A stretch of DNA of 64,000 nt, from the NCBI GenBank assembly GCA_963942565.1, contig OZ012686.1, positions 59,098,917 through 59,162,916 on the forward strand, given 5' to 3'. Shown piece by piece: positions 1-11,100 of the stretch. Below the pieces are notes generated by a model. It worked only from the letters and a program-made list of their open reading frames with translations. It was not told where the DNA came from and did no database searches. Position numbers and translations under genes: made by a program. Numbering within the stretch: position 1 is the stretch's first letter; the number at the start of each line of letters is the position of its first letter. Origin of the DNA: Maea johnstoni (taxonomy: Eukaryota; Annelida; Polychaeta; Spionida; Magelonidae).

Positions 1-213
1 TTCTTGCATAAGGTGATCATAGTGTCCGAAAAGTGGACGCCTCAAGAGCCATGGTCTCACCCATACTGAACGTGGTGCCCTCCTTATTCTTCCTCTTCTC
101 CTCCTTTCCTCCCGTCTTTGATTATCGCGAAGCAGCAATAGCGCTGCAGCAAGTAAGAGGTCCTCGTCATCCCGGAGTTGTTGAAGATGTTGATTTCTGC
201 CTCGAAACGCCAT
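1..213 (-). CDS. Harbinger-type transposase, N-terminal part, runs off the left edge
   Basis: Reading the minus strand from an ATG at 213-211, 71 codons stay open to the window edge. The protein begins MAFRGRNQHLQQLRDDEDLL, has an alanine/leucine helix and then an arginine-rich stretch, and ends with VWVRPWLLRRPLFGHYDHL. The 'VWVRPWLLRRP...GxY..L' segment is the recognisable N-terminal signature of PIF/Harbinger transposases (HARBI1-like nucleases that cut and paste DNA). The DDE catalytic domain would lie beyond the left edge and cannot be judged. The repeat-rich upstream DNA (214-746) looks like a transposon end, so this is more likely an element gene than the domesticated host HARBI1. The part seen has no break. 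Confidence 0.65.
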   Translation of the reverse strand, partial: MAFRGRNQHLQQLRDDEDLLLAAALLLLRDNQRREERRRRGRIRRAPRSVWVRPWLLRRPLFGHYDHLMQE

Positions 214-746
214 GTTTGAGGCATGAAATGATCATTTAGAGAATGATCTGCCTTCGGCATTTACTAAAGTGAAATGTATTGGGAATGAATAGAACCCATA
301 TTGCAGATATGTCCCCGCATCGTCCCAGTCACATCCCAGATCCATCGGCGACACATCCCGGAAGAATCTTGTGTGTCCTACATCATTCGCGGACAATTAA
401 CACCTCTTATTGATATGTATAAGATTGTCGTGAATGTCCTAACAGTCTCTCAGATGTGTCCGCGACACATCCCAGACAATCTTGCCTTGATTAAGACTTC
501 TTCACGATTTTTAAACTATCACTCAAATAACTCTTTAATACACCACGACTGTCGCCTACATGGCGCCGACATGTCCCCAAGTTCTCCCCGATATGTCCCC
601 GACCTCATCAAGACACCCTAATTTGCATATTTTTTGAGCTTTTTCACCCACGACTTTGTCGGCTTCAAAAAAGTCGTGATGTCCTAGATGTCCTAGCTAT
701 GTCTTGGGTAAAAGTCGTGGCTTGTCCTGTCTGTGTGATCCAGGCT
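1..746 (-). mobile_element. 5' end of a Harbinger element
   Basis: The DNA upstream of the transposase start (214-746) is dense in short related motifs on both strands (GACACATCCC, TGTCCCCG, GTCGTG). It ends at a terminus that reads AGCCTGGATCACACAG on the minus strand, next to a TTA at 747-749. TTA/TAA is the usual 3-bp Harbinger target. The other terminus is outside the window, so the boundary at 746 is inferred. Confidence 0.45.
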
Positions 747-959
747 TTAGGCTCATTGAAAAATTCCAGAACTATGTTGGTAAACCTATGCAACGGCCGT
801 TTCCAAGATTTCCAAACGTATGTGCATATTTCGGGGTAGGGTTGATACGGTTGGAGAGATTAATTGAAATAAAGAAGATGATTTTCATTAGGTCCATCCT
901 TAACTTGGGGGAAACTGGTATCTAGGAGACCTTTTGCCAACATCTCGAAGATAATATAA

Positions 960-1740
960 GACATCGAGATGATGGTGAGTACAATGAGTGGCATAGTCCA
1001 GTTTTTGATTTATTGAATGTGTGCCGAAGTTTTTATATGTGGGATGAAGAGGTAAATATGGTACATCGAGGTCATCTATGGGGGAAGGATGATTGGAAAA
1101 AGAAAATGTAGAAGAGAGCGTGGGAAATGAATGATGCCTATTGAGAGGTGCAGATGAGATGTCACAGGAGTCTGGATCTGTTAAGCAAAGTGTATAATAA
1201 AGCTATATAAGTTGGTGAAGACTACTGTATTGGATAAGCGACATCCCGGCGAAGTGATAGTGAGAATTGTTTGTCACGCGAGCTTACTCAAGGTAGATGA
1301 TGTCAGGCTTAAGAGTCAAGCATGTGGTGCCAGATTTTTGGCCTCTGTGACGACGCAGCATTAGAAGATAAAAGACATTTAGTGTTGCAGTGTGCTAGGT
1401 AACAAGACCAAAGGGCTGCTTTCTTTAATAAAATCGAGGGTATCAAGGGCAGTAGAGGACGAAGAATGCTTGGTTTACACAGAGAATTATTGGATGTTTT
1501 GCTAAGAGGGCAACATGAAGGTTTTTCAGAAAGTCAGGGGTTACCTGGACCATATCTGCCAGACACATAGCGACTATGTTTTATGCAAGAGTCAGAGGGA
1601 ATCGGCTAAGGTAAGCTTAACTCCGTTGGATTGGCTAATAGGTAATGGACTCCTAAAGTTTAAAAGGACAGCACATAAGATAATTGAGGACCACTTATTC
1701 ATTCATGTGAACTTTTTTAATGCATAACACTTCAGTTAAT
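960..1740 (+). pseudogene. Possible decayed non-LTR retrotransposon (LINE) 3' fragment
   Basis: In broken frames this stretch reads like the region after the reverse transcriptase of a LINE. A tryptophan/arginine-rich piece (near 1070-1190) is followed at about 1325-1400 by FGLCDDAALEDKRHLVLQC, which resembles the C-x2-C...H-x4-C cluster found at the C-terminus of several non-LTR retrotransposons. Several stop codons interrupt it and no reverse transcriptase core is visible, so it is dead and truncated at the 5' side. The family cannot be fixed. Chance resemblance is possible. Confidence 0.35.
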
Positions 1741-2344
1741 ATTGTTGCATATTTTGTCATGTTCTCATAATTCATTGTATGCATTAAGAGTATGTTCTGT
1801 TTCAATATCCGATATTATGCTCTGCATAGTCAATACATATACAAACATACACTAGACAAGGACCTTATTAATTTCCAAGAGTACCGGTAATTAAAGTGAG
1901 GAATGGTCACAAGAGAGCATCCAAATAAGAGTTTAATTAAAGAGTAATTTATCAGGGTTTTCCCTACTTCAATAAGGTTGCCATGGAAATTGCGCAATAT
2001 CTCTATTTGTACAACCTTCCGTTCCAGCGTAATGCAGTTTCTGAATCCTCAGATTTTTAGCTTTCATTTGATGTATGTTGCTGCTTTGTCTACCGCCGGT
2101 TGGGGTTACTACCTACAATACGCCACTATTTGGGTCTCTGCTGCTACAATATACGTCAAATACAATCGATTAATTGTTCCAAAGATGAATTGCATGATGC
2201 TGTACAGTAACAAACTGTTCAAGAAAAGAAAGTATATATACATATTTGTTTTTTTTGACGCATTCAATCCTGTCCGATGAGATGCGTTGTTCAATTGTAC
2301 AAGTACCAAGACAAAACAATCAAAAACATTTGTATAGTAAACAA
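1741..2344. other. No gene seen
   Basis: AT-rich sequence. The open frames here are short and have no recognisable domains. Confidence 0.5.
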
Positions 2345-2480
2345 TTATTGCCTGGTTTGTTGGTGGATGGTGCAGATTATCACCCCGAAAATGAACTATT
2401 TCCCGAGGGCAACGCCCGAGGGAAATAATTCCCTTTGAGGGGTGATAATCTGCACCATCCACCAACAAGACAGGCAATAA
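2345..2480. repeat. Foldback MITE, 136 bp
   Basis: The two ends are long inverted repeats beginning TTATTGCCTG and ending CAGGCAATAA; the arms match for about 40 bp (through GGTGGATGGTGCAGATTATC). The centre is itself a palindrome around CCCGAGGGCAACGCCCGAGG. No coding capacity. This is a non-autonomous hairpin-type element; no convincing target duplication was found. Confidence 0.75.
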
Positions 2481-4390
2481 CTGTGTTGTTATACCTAACG
2501 TCGAATGTTGTATAGGCCTAACAAGCGGCAAAATCGTAGGACAGGACCAGAGCTGATTTCAATGTTCAGCAGCAGCATTCATTTAATAAACCGGCTGATG
2601 AATCGGTGCACCATGCAGTGTACTTAAAACTATAATTGTAATCACCATATCCGTTGAAGAACTCTAGTAACCACCTGATAAATGTTTCAGCAAGCTAATT
2701 TCATAGTTATTTCAGTTTTATTGAAAGTTAGTTGTCAACCGGCCCACCACATTTTACCCGGTCTTATTAATCAAACGTGGCCGGCCGCCATGGAGTAGGT
2801 TAGATTATTGACTGGCAATTATTCACCTGCTTGTGCTATTATTCCACTTTTTCTGATGGATAGGGTAAATTATAAAATGACTCTTAATATAGGGTGAGGT
2901 ATAACAATATAGTTTATTGACTGCATCATTACATGCAAATCATACAAGTACAAAAGTCGTTTTATATGAAGGTCTAACAACGAATAAACACAAAAGTAAC
3001 GAATGAACTATATAGAACTACACAGAAAAAGAAATATACCTTATGAAAGAGTGGGATTCAGGAAAAAGTGACTAAATAGCCACAGATAAGTGACAGCTAC
3101 ATGTACAATTGTCATGTGTGAGAAGTGAGATAAATCGAGTTTACAAAACTGAGTGTTAAACTGAGTATCCAAACATGTAAAGTGTATCGCTGTGTACTAG
3201 GAAGAAAAGAAAAAAAGACTAATAATGAAATGAAAAACAGAGACGTCAATTGAGCTAGTAAAAGGTACATCCAGAAATAATATTTTTAAGATAATCGAAA
3301 CATAAGGGGAAAATATAACAAAAGATTTGTCTTGAAAGAGAAAAGTCCTACAATAGAAGTCAAAACAAAGAGTATATGTCAGTATAGTTATAGAAAGAAG
3401 AGGTCGAACACAGGATTAGAAATCATTCCACGGTGTCGGGGTAGGCTTTTAACCAATCCCCTCCCTCCTTACTATAATCTTCTGGTATACTTTATATACA
3501 GCTGTTCCAGTAATTTCCCATATTGTGTACAGCTGTTCGTTACTAAGCTGGTCTATTCCTCAACCGAGAATATCCTTTAACACATCTTTCTAATCTCTAA
3601 TTTCTTAGGATTACCTAACCCGTCTTGTATTTTATCGAACTCTCTATACATCTCTGAGAAGTCTCTCTCATTGTTGGGATATTGCATAACAATGTGTTTT
3701 ATAGATTCTTCTATTCCAAGATCGCAGTTTGTGCAAACTTGGTTTATCTTTGAGTCCTAAATCGTATACTTGATGAATGTGTGTGATGAAAATAACACTT
3801 CACATTTTTTCTTAGTTCTAATTTTTTTTTCAGACAATGCCCACAACGATAAGTACCCTGTAGTACCGCAAATATATCTAAGTAGCTCATTTGTATTGCT
3901 TTGGTACATATTACTAACACATAATTTGTCTTCTGGTGACCAGGCACGATCCCATACCAGTTCTGACCACGCTTTTTAGGGTAGTGGCGAATGACAAATA
4001 AAGGTGCCTTTTAATTCTAACACACCAAAAACTGCCACCATGTTTAGGATGTCAAAAATCGAGTTCTCTCTGGCTTTCTCTGTATATTGCTACAGAAAGT
4101 TCTGTTCTAGAAATAACAATCGTCTTGATAATTTCACAGCTTTACATAACCAGAATGGATCTTACAAATAGTAAAAGCAACTATAAATAGGTGATCGACT
4201 GTGTAACCTCTGGATTTTTTCATACCCATATATTAAGATCGGTAAAATAATTGCCAAGAAAATAACATTACAGATAGCAACAGTCAAGCAGTTCATGTTC
4301 ATACCTTAACTCATCGGGGCATTAAAAACCCTCCTAGCTTTCACAAATTGATCTGAGATAATACAGTCGTCGTAAGGACGTATGACAGAC
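2481..4390. other. Intergenic DNA, nothing recognised
   Basis: AT-rich, with scattered open frames under 85 codons that show no domain or splice context. It lies downstream of the UGT gene. Confidence 0.5.
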
Positions 4391-4396
4391 TTTATT
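4391..4396 (-). promoter_or_regulatory. Likely polyadenylation signal of the UGT gene
   Basis: AATAAA on the minus strand, about 180 bases after the UGT stop codon. It is the first canonical hexamer downstream. Confidence 0.45.
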
Positions 4397-4579
4397 TCCT
4401 ACATGCTCATATTTTGTGCGCCCTTTGACTCATTTTTTGCCTAACAATATTAACCGCCTTAGTTTTTCTTTACTTCAAGGATGGAATTTCGTAAAGATGC
4501 ATTACCAAAACGAATGCTGGATAGGTATTCGCAGAATAGAATAAGGATCAATTATCAACATCATTGCAGAAGCCTAAAT

Positions 4580-6148
4580 TTACTTAGTCTTCACTTTCTG
4601 ATCCTTTATTTTATGTCGTTGCTTATTACACCATACCATTGCAAAATAGATACCAAGGCTGATAAACATAATAACCAAAAGTAAGAGAAAGAACAAGAAA
4701 GCAATCACATCTACCATCCAGTATTGATAAAGGGGCATGTCATTTGCATAAGAACGAAGATGGCGGCTACCATATTTCATAACATGCTTTACCCAGAAGG
4801 CTGCCCGGGATCGTGGTGTATCTGGCCGATCTCGGAAAATCCTTGAAGCTTTTTTGATGTTTTCACTGTAGGAACTATTCATAATGACCTCTCGAATTAG
4901 CTCAGCCAACTTTTCAGATTGTTCATTGCGTATGTCAAATGTTCTTCCATAACCATTGTAGACAATACGCTTAGCATTGGGAAACTGGTCTCCATAGATT
5001 GGCACACCCACCATTGGTACCCCGTGGTACAATGCTTCCATCTGACCATTGTTGCCACAATGGGTAATAAACAGTTTCACCTTGGGATGGGCCAGGAGAT
5101 CGTTCTGCGGAAGCCATCGGAAAGTTTTGACGTTTGGTGAAAAACTATGATCATTGCTGCATCTAAACAAAAATGTATAATCTAGACTTTTGAATGCATC
5201 ATTCACCTTCTGTACAAATTTGCTAGGGAAAAGGTCCATATTAGATCCAAAACTTACTACCACAACGGGTAGTTCAGTGGAATCCAAAATCTTTAAGAAG
5301 TTTTCCTTGAGCTTTTTCGGGGTGGTCAAGGTCAAGCCTCCAACGTCAATTCCATTAGGTAACTTTGGTTCAGGATAACCCATCATATGATCTCTGTTGT
5401 AGAGGATAAATTCAGCTTGTCCCCATAAGGCATTGTTGAGAATTGGGGGATGCCCAGGAAGATACCTGGCCCATGTATTATCTGCTCTCAGGAATTCAGG
5501 AAATCTGGCCGCAGAAAAAACTGCAAGCATCATAAAATTAGTGCAACGCTCCAAAAAACTCATTTCTTGTGTGTATGATGTTGCTACTACAGGAACAAAC
5601 GATGGTAAGGCTGGTACCCTCTGGGCCCATGATGTGAAGTGTGACGTCACAATTACATATGGTATTTTATGGACGTAGGGTAAGATAAAACGGCCCGTTG
5701 CCAAAATAAATCCGTCAATAATGACCATGTCGAAATTCCCTTCAGATACTGCTTTCTGAAATGTCTTGTCATCCATCATGTCCCAGGTGTCCTGTTTCTC
5801 AAAGGCGACAATTGTTTTGGTACCCTCTTCCATCATCGTTTTGTTGCCGTCACCTCCTATCAACAATTGAGCTGTCTCTGGTAACTTGTGTGTACAGGCT
5901 TTCGCCCTAGTTTTGTATACCAAAGCCATAATGTTTTTCTGCTGCAGTTGCTCGATCTCCTGCTGAGTTGCATGTGATGGTAACGCAAACGTTACATTTT
6001 CCCCTGCTTCCACTAGTCCTTCAGCAACACCTTGTACAAATCCCATATGACTTCTGGCGCAGGAGCATAGAACTAAAACATTATGACTCGTCACCATAAC
6101 AAGACATTGACATAGTAGCAAGCCTCTCAACAATAGCCCGAACATCAT
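4580..6148 (-). CDS. UDP-glucuronosyltransferase-like protein, single exon, 522 aa
   Basis: A family-1 glycosyltransferase of the animal UGT type. It should transfer a sugar from a UDP-sugar to small lipophilic compounds (detoxification, steroid or pigment conjugation) on the lumenal side of the ER. Seen: a hydrophobic signal peptide (about 1-21); SCARSH at 29-34, where His34 sits at the place of the family's catalytic His (His39 of UGT1A1); a FDMVIIDGF strand with the candidate partner Asp; and the C-terminal UDP-sugar signature WLPQNDLLAHP...FITHCGNNGQMEALYHGVP...GDQ. A membrane span near 480-505 precedes a basic tail ending KVKTK, which fits a KxKxx ER-retrieval signal. Length matches the family (about 520-530). 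The usual HGG of the signature is HCG here. The frame is unbroken and uses the first ATG (tandem Met-Met). Donor and acceptor specificity cannot be inferred. Confidence 0.93.
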   Translation of the reverse strand: MMFGLLLRGLLLCQCLVMVTSHNVLVLCSCARSHMGFVQGVAEGLVEAGENVTFALPSHATQQEIEQLQQKNIMALVYKTRAKACTHKLPETAQLLIGGDGNKTMMEEGTKTIVAFEKQDTWDMMDDKTFQKAVSEGNFDMVIIDGFILATGRFILPYVHKIPYVIVTSHFTSWAQRVPALPSFVPVVATSYTQEMSFLERCTNFMMLAVFSAARFPEFLRADNTWARYLPGHPPILNNALWGQAEFILYNRDHMMGYPEPKLPNGIDVGGLTLTTPKKLKENFLKILDSTELPVVVVSFGSNMDLFPSKFVQKVNDAFKSLDYTFLFRCSNDHSFSPNVKTFRWLPQNDLLAHPKVKLFITHCGNNGQMEALYHGVPMVGVPIYGDQFPNAKRIVYNGYGRTFDIRNEQSEKLAELIREVIMNSSYSENIKKASRIFRDRPDTPRSRAAFWVKHVMKYGSRHLRSYANDMPLYQYWMVDVIAFLFFLLLLVIMFISLGIYFAMVWCNKQRHKIKDQKVKTK

Positions 6149-8127
6149 CTTTACGGTCCTACGTGTAGCCTTGGATGTGTTTGGTCATCTAAGGTGTAGC
6201 TGCTTCTGGGGTGCCTTAAAAGAGTGGACAACAAGCACCTTATTTAGCCACAAGCTGAGCTGAGGTGTACCAGTTATACCAGTATGATCGCACTGACGAT
6301 AATAGAGGTCATTCTATTATAGGGCTGTGCTGCGTTCTGTTTGCTTTTCAACTGATCAATGGTGCATGGTTCTACATCATGTGACCTACTTTCTATGACA
6401 TATGTTAGCAGGTTAGCCTGCCTCCCAGGCGATATTTAGATGTCATCCATTGCGGATAGATGGCACTACGGTGGGTCAGAATTGAGGTCGTTAAGTACAA
6501 GATGACCATACGGTGTACTAGGAGGGTAGTTGGAAATATAATAAAATAAAACACAGTAACGCCTAGTAGCTAGGCTAGACCAGAGACATGAAACTTACAC
6601 TATCTGGCTAGACATGTGTGTTCATAGCACTTTTCTTTATTGACAGGTATGTGTCTAGTCATGGATGTCACAGTGCTACAGATAAGAAAGTTCACCGCTA
6701 GTCGCATTATGTATATAACGTTATAATTACGCAATCGCTTAATGTATGAACTGCAAACCCTTCAAAAAAACTTTTTCTTTTAAAAATAAAAGAATCATTA
6801 ATCAAAAATCATTTTTCGTCCAAAAGATTTTGTCCAGTTTCCTATCAAAAAATGAATATCCTCTAAAAGAAATATATTTTTCATCCGATTTATTTTTAAA
6901 GAAGTTTTTAAGAAAAAATAGAGGGCTTATTTTAATGTATTACTGCATCCCTATGCAGGCACCGAATTTCTTCACTTAAATGTTTGTAACGTTCGCCTTC
7001 TTGCTCTAGAACCAATTATACAGTGCCATGGGATGATTCGTGACAATGCCAAAGGCGCAGTCACGCATCAGAATGAAGCTACTTATTCTTCAAAAAATGT
7101 ACCCAACATGTTTCATTTAAAACAATTTCCCTGAATTTTCTTTACCCAATAATTAACTTTTCTAATGAAAATGATTTTTCTTTTAATTAAAAATTTGACA
7201 CCCACCCTCCCCCCCCCCCCCCCCCCCCCAAAAAAGAAAAATCCACAATTTTTCCATGTTCAATTGCATGGACCAGTGTGTAAAAAGGCGACTGATAAGG
7301 ATTTACCTCGCCGCACAGCATACATGCTGAGTAGTAAAATAAGGTTTATTATTATACCTCACGTGAAGATTCTTGATTCTGGTTGATCAAGGGCCATGGA
7401 TTAATTGTCATGATTTCCTCACTCCTTGGTGACAGGCTGTTGTCCTTAACAGCTTATGAAATAGTTGAATAATTCACGCAACAGCCATGAAATAGTTGAA
7501 TAATTACCGCTAGCCCGAAGAATAGTGACCGCTAGCCCGAACACCTACGGAGTTTGCCGAGTGGGGAAACTAGTTCAATAAGGCAGACGACGAGTATTTA
7601 TCCAAAATCTCTGGTGTTTGTAATTTTTCCCCCTTTTGTGTTTTGTATTTGTTCGGTATAATAAAACATGACAGGATTAATCGTCATTAATCGCCCTCGA
7701 GCGACAATCCTCTCGAGGGGAAGTTACTTAGTATTCCTGATGGAAACCCCACAGGGATGTCATATTTGTATATTAACGGCGGCTGGTTTGTCTATTTGTT
7801 TTCTAGGGCTATAAACACTTGGCGTCCATCACTATATACTCCCTTGAATCGTGCAAACTGCCATAGATTCCAGGACAAATGTTCCCCTAGACTGGTGAAG
7901 ATGTTGCTGGGGCAGTGCTTATACCGTGTACATAAACCCCTGGCTGTTGGTAGCTGATACGGTGCCTCAACATTAGCGTCAAACGTTGACCCACTTAAGT
8001 ACAACAAATGGATCATAAGCTAACATCTAGATGAACTTTGGCAAGTCCTTCCAGTGTTCCGATGCGCTGTTGGGGTTGTGAGCAGTTATAACTAATTTAG
8101 TAGAGGCCTAGTCCCGATTGCTACACA
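6149..8127. other. Spacer between UGT and Haao
   Basis: The two genes are divergent, so this holds both 5' regions. It contains one copy of a dispersed repeat (6411-6520), AT-rich blocks (6740-6960), a cytosine run at about 7210-7229, and a short direct repeat containing GAAATAGTTGAATAATT near 7440-7510. No clear TATA box or open gene was seen. Confidence 0.5.
6411..6520 (-). repeat. Dispersed repeat with TGCCATCTATCC core, copy 1
   Basis: On the minus strand it carries GTGCCATCTATCCGC, then GGATGACATCT, then GCCTGGGAGGCAGGC. The same ordered blocks recur at 11290-11396, 46750-46847 and 60061-60188. Confidence 0.6.
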
Positions 8128-11100
8128 ATGGCGACCGGTAAAGACCCAGTCGTTTTCTATAATGTTGACCAATGGCTTGAGGACAACAGCAAGTTCTTTT
8201 CGCCTCCAGTCTGCAACAAGATGATGTGAGTCTGCCCCTCCCCCCCCCCCCCCTCTCTCACTCTTTGGCGTATTTTCTAGGTAGTTCAGTGTTCTAACCA
8301 TAAACACCCGACCCTCAACATGTACTACACACATACATACATACGTACGTACATACTACATGTACATACAAGCATACATACATACATACATGCATACAAA
8401 CATACATGCATACATACGTACGTACATACTACATACACGCATACATACATGCATACATACAAGCATACATACATGCATACGTACTACATACATACATACA
8501 TACCATACGTACATACTACATACGAGCATACATACATGCATACATACCTACATACATGCATACATACATACATTCGTACGTACATACTATATGCATGCAT
8601 ACATACATAATATCTAAAATAAAAAGGGAGGTTACCAGTCTTGCCGTCCATATAGGTGGCGCCAAAGTGGCAAACAATGTAATTCGCAAACGGAAGTGCC
8701 ATTTTGGCGCCACCTATATGGACGGAAAGACTGGTGACCCCCCCTTTTTTATTTAAGTTATTTAAATGGGACTTGGCAATGAAAGCCTTCGCAAGGTTTG
8801 ATGAAATTCTTACTCCGGGTTGTTTGTTAAATGGACTTTCAATTTTAGACGCGAAATTTGCAAATTTAGCGCCGGGATGATAGGTGCCCCCCCCCCCCCC
8901 CCCCCCCTCCCCCCTATATTTTGGATTTCGAAAAGGGATCTGACAAGGAAAGCTTATGCAAAGGTTTTATGGAATTCTTATTTTGGGGTATATCTTAGAC
9001 AAATTAAATTGGATTTTCAATATTCGGCCGTTTGTGGCATTGCCTGTATTCCCCGACCTCGTCTTTAAGTCGCTCCACGTATTTAAAACAAACCTTTATG
9101 ATGTAATTCCTATTAAGTCAGGCCCCGCCATCATGAAGATGCGAAAATATTACTTTTGGAATTTGTTCTAAACAATTGTCGTGGATTTGGCCATGGGCTA
9201 TCTTCACTTGGCCATAGGAAAGCAGGCCTCAGTGCGAGTGGACCAACGGACGTACAGATAACCTCGCTTACGTCGGACATCGCCTGCCTCGGATTTTTGC
9301 GCATCCCGGTTAAAAGTGCTGGTCCGAAATCATTCCTGTTCAGTTCAAAAAGAGAAAAAATAAACTGGTTCTTTTTTCATAACCATTCTGTATATAGGGG
9401 CTGTGATAGAATGATTATTATGTTGTACGTTTATCAATATGCAAATTTAAGTTCTGAACACATGAATGACTAGCTTCCATTTTAGGCACAATGCGGGTCA
9501 GATGAAAAGCTTCTTTGTTGGAGGACCCAATCAGAGGAAAGATTACCACATAGAAGTCGGGGAAGAGGTAAGTCATTGAATGCCTTCCCGATGATATTCT
9601 CAGACGCTGCAAATAAAAACCATATAGATTCTGAACGGCAGAAAAGAAAAGAAAAGTATTATAACTGATTTATTATGTAAGTTACGAAAAAAAATGTGGG
9701 CAAAATGTACATGTATTAAATTGTTCGTTTGTAGTTTGTCTTTTGCAGTTGATATTTAAGGAAATAACCTCATTAAAACTTTGTTTTGCAAATCGGTTTG
9801 TATGAATTTACTACAGGGCAAATTTTCTACCGCAAATCAGTATGTATGAGTTTACTTCATGCGAACTTAACTTTTCTAAACGCTCTGAAGTGAGACTTGT
9901 ACTATGATATTTATTTAAAGTGTTCATCGTTTGAAATTATGTTCTTTTATTCGGAAAAGCCTGCCCCTTATTTATTGAGTTTTGTTACTAGTGCCATTTC
10001 TAATTTCTCTCCTAGTTGTTTTACATGCTGAAGGGGGATATGTGTTTGAAGGTGGTTGAGCATGGTCGGCATAGAGACGTTCATATCAAGGAGGGAGAGG
10101 TAATTATCGGCTTACAATACTATTCTACTTACATGGCAATATTAGTTATCCTTGTGAAAATGGTGTACGGCAAGATGCCTGCTTTCAGCCGACTGGTATC
10201 GGACTCTAGGTAGATAAGACCTATTCCACTGTGATGGAGCATATACACATAAATAATGTCACCATATAAGCTGAGCCACATGAAGCATGATGTTATCAGA
10301 ACTAGCTTTTATAGTTTGGTGGAGTTATACGTTTCGAAGTTAATACCTTGAGTTGTTATGGTATGGAAGTTACTAGCCTAGTTCTCAGGCTGTGTTAGGT
10401 ATAATGCCCCCACCACAATACATACTAAGTAGGTTTGATGTCTCTCTCAAACTATAGATGGAAGCACTGTTTTCATGAGTTGCGATGTGATTCAGACTAG
10501 AGCTCAAGTGTGTCCCCCTTGAGGATTTATTCAGAACTAATACTGCAGTGAATTCAACTCAAGTCAGATCAGTGAAAGAGCCAGAAATCACAGACTTGTA
10601 GCAAGTCTAGGAAGTTACAAGAGCCACCTAAGGTCCCGGATTATTGTTTTTATTGGAGGTGTTCATAAAAAATTACTGTCTTATCTGCTGTTCTATAGAT
10701 ATTTCTCCTGCCTGGCAAGATCGCCCATTCACCACAGCGTCAGGCTGACACGGTCGGTCTGGTCATCGAGAGGGAGAGGGCTGAGACGGAACTCGACGGA
10801 CTCAGGTACTATGTACTAGTATGATTATCCCATTATTGCTCACAGCGGTCAAAAGCAGCTTCACAATTTTATGACATTTTGCAGGCAAAAGCAAGCTCAG
10901 GAAAATATTTGATGGGGAAATGTTCATTAGAACATTACCTACAACTCTCCTTCAAATATTTTGTGAAAGCATTCTCAATTTCAAAGTTGTTGTCAAAAAT
11001 ATCATAGCTCCAGACAACACTTTCTGGAGAAACTCTTAAGTAGCAATAGGTTAAGTAGAACGATTGCTACTGTAGATAGTTTTGTTCTGCATGTCAACCT

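Noticed and set aside
7344-7668. Possible MITE from inverted GTTTTATTATACC-like ends
   Set aside because: Only about 13 bp match in AT-rich sequence, with no duplication.
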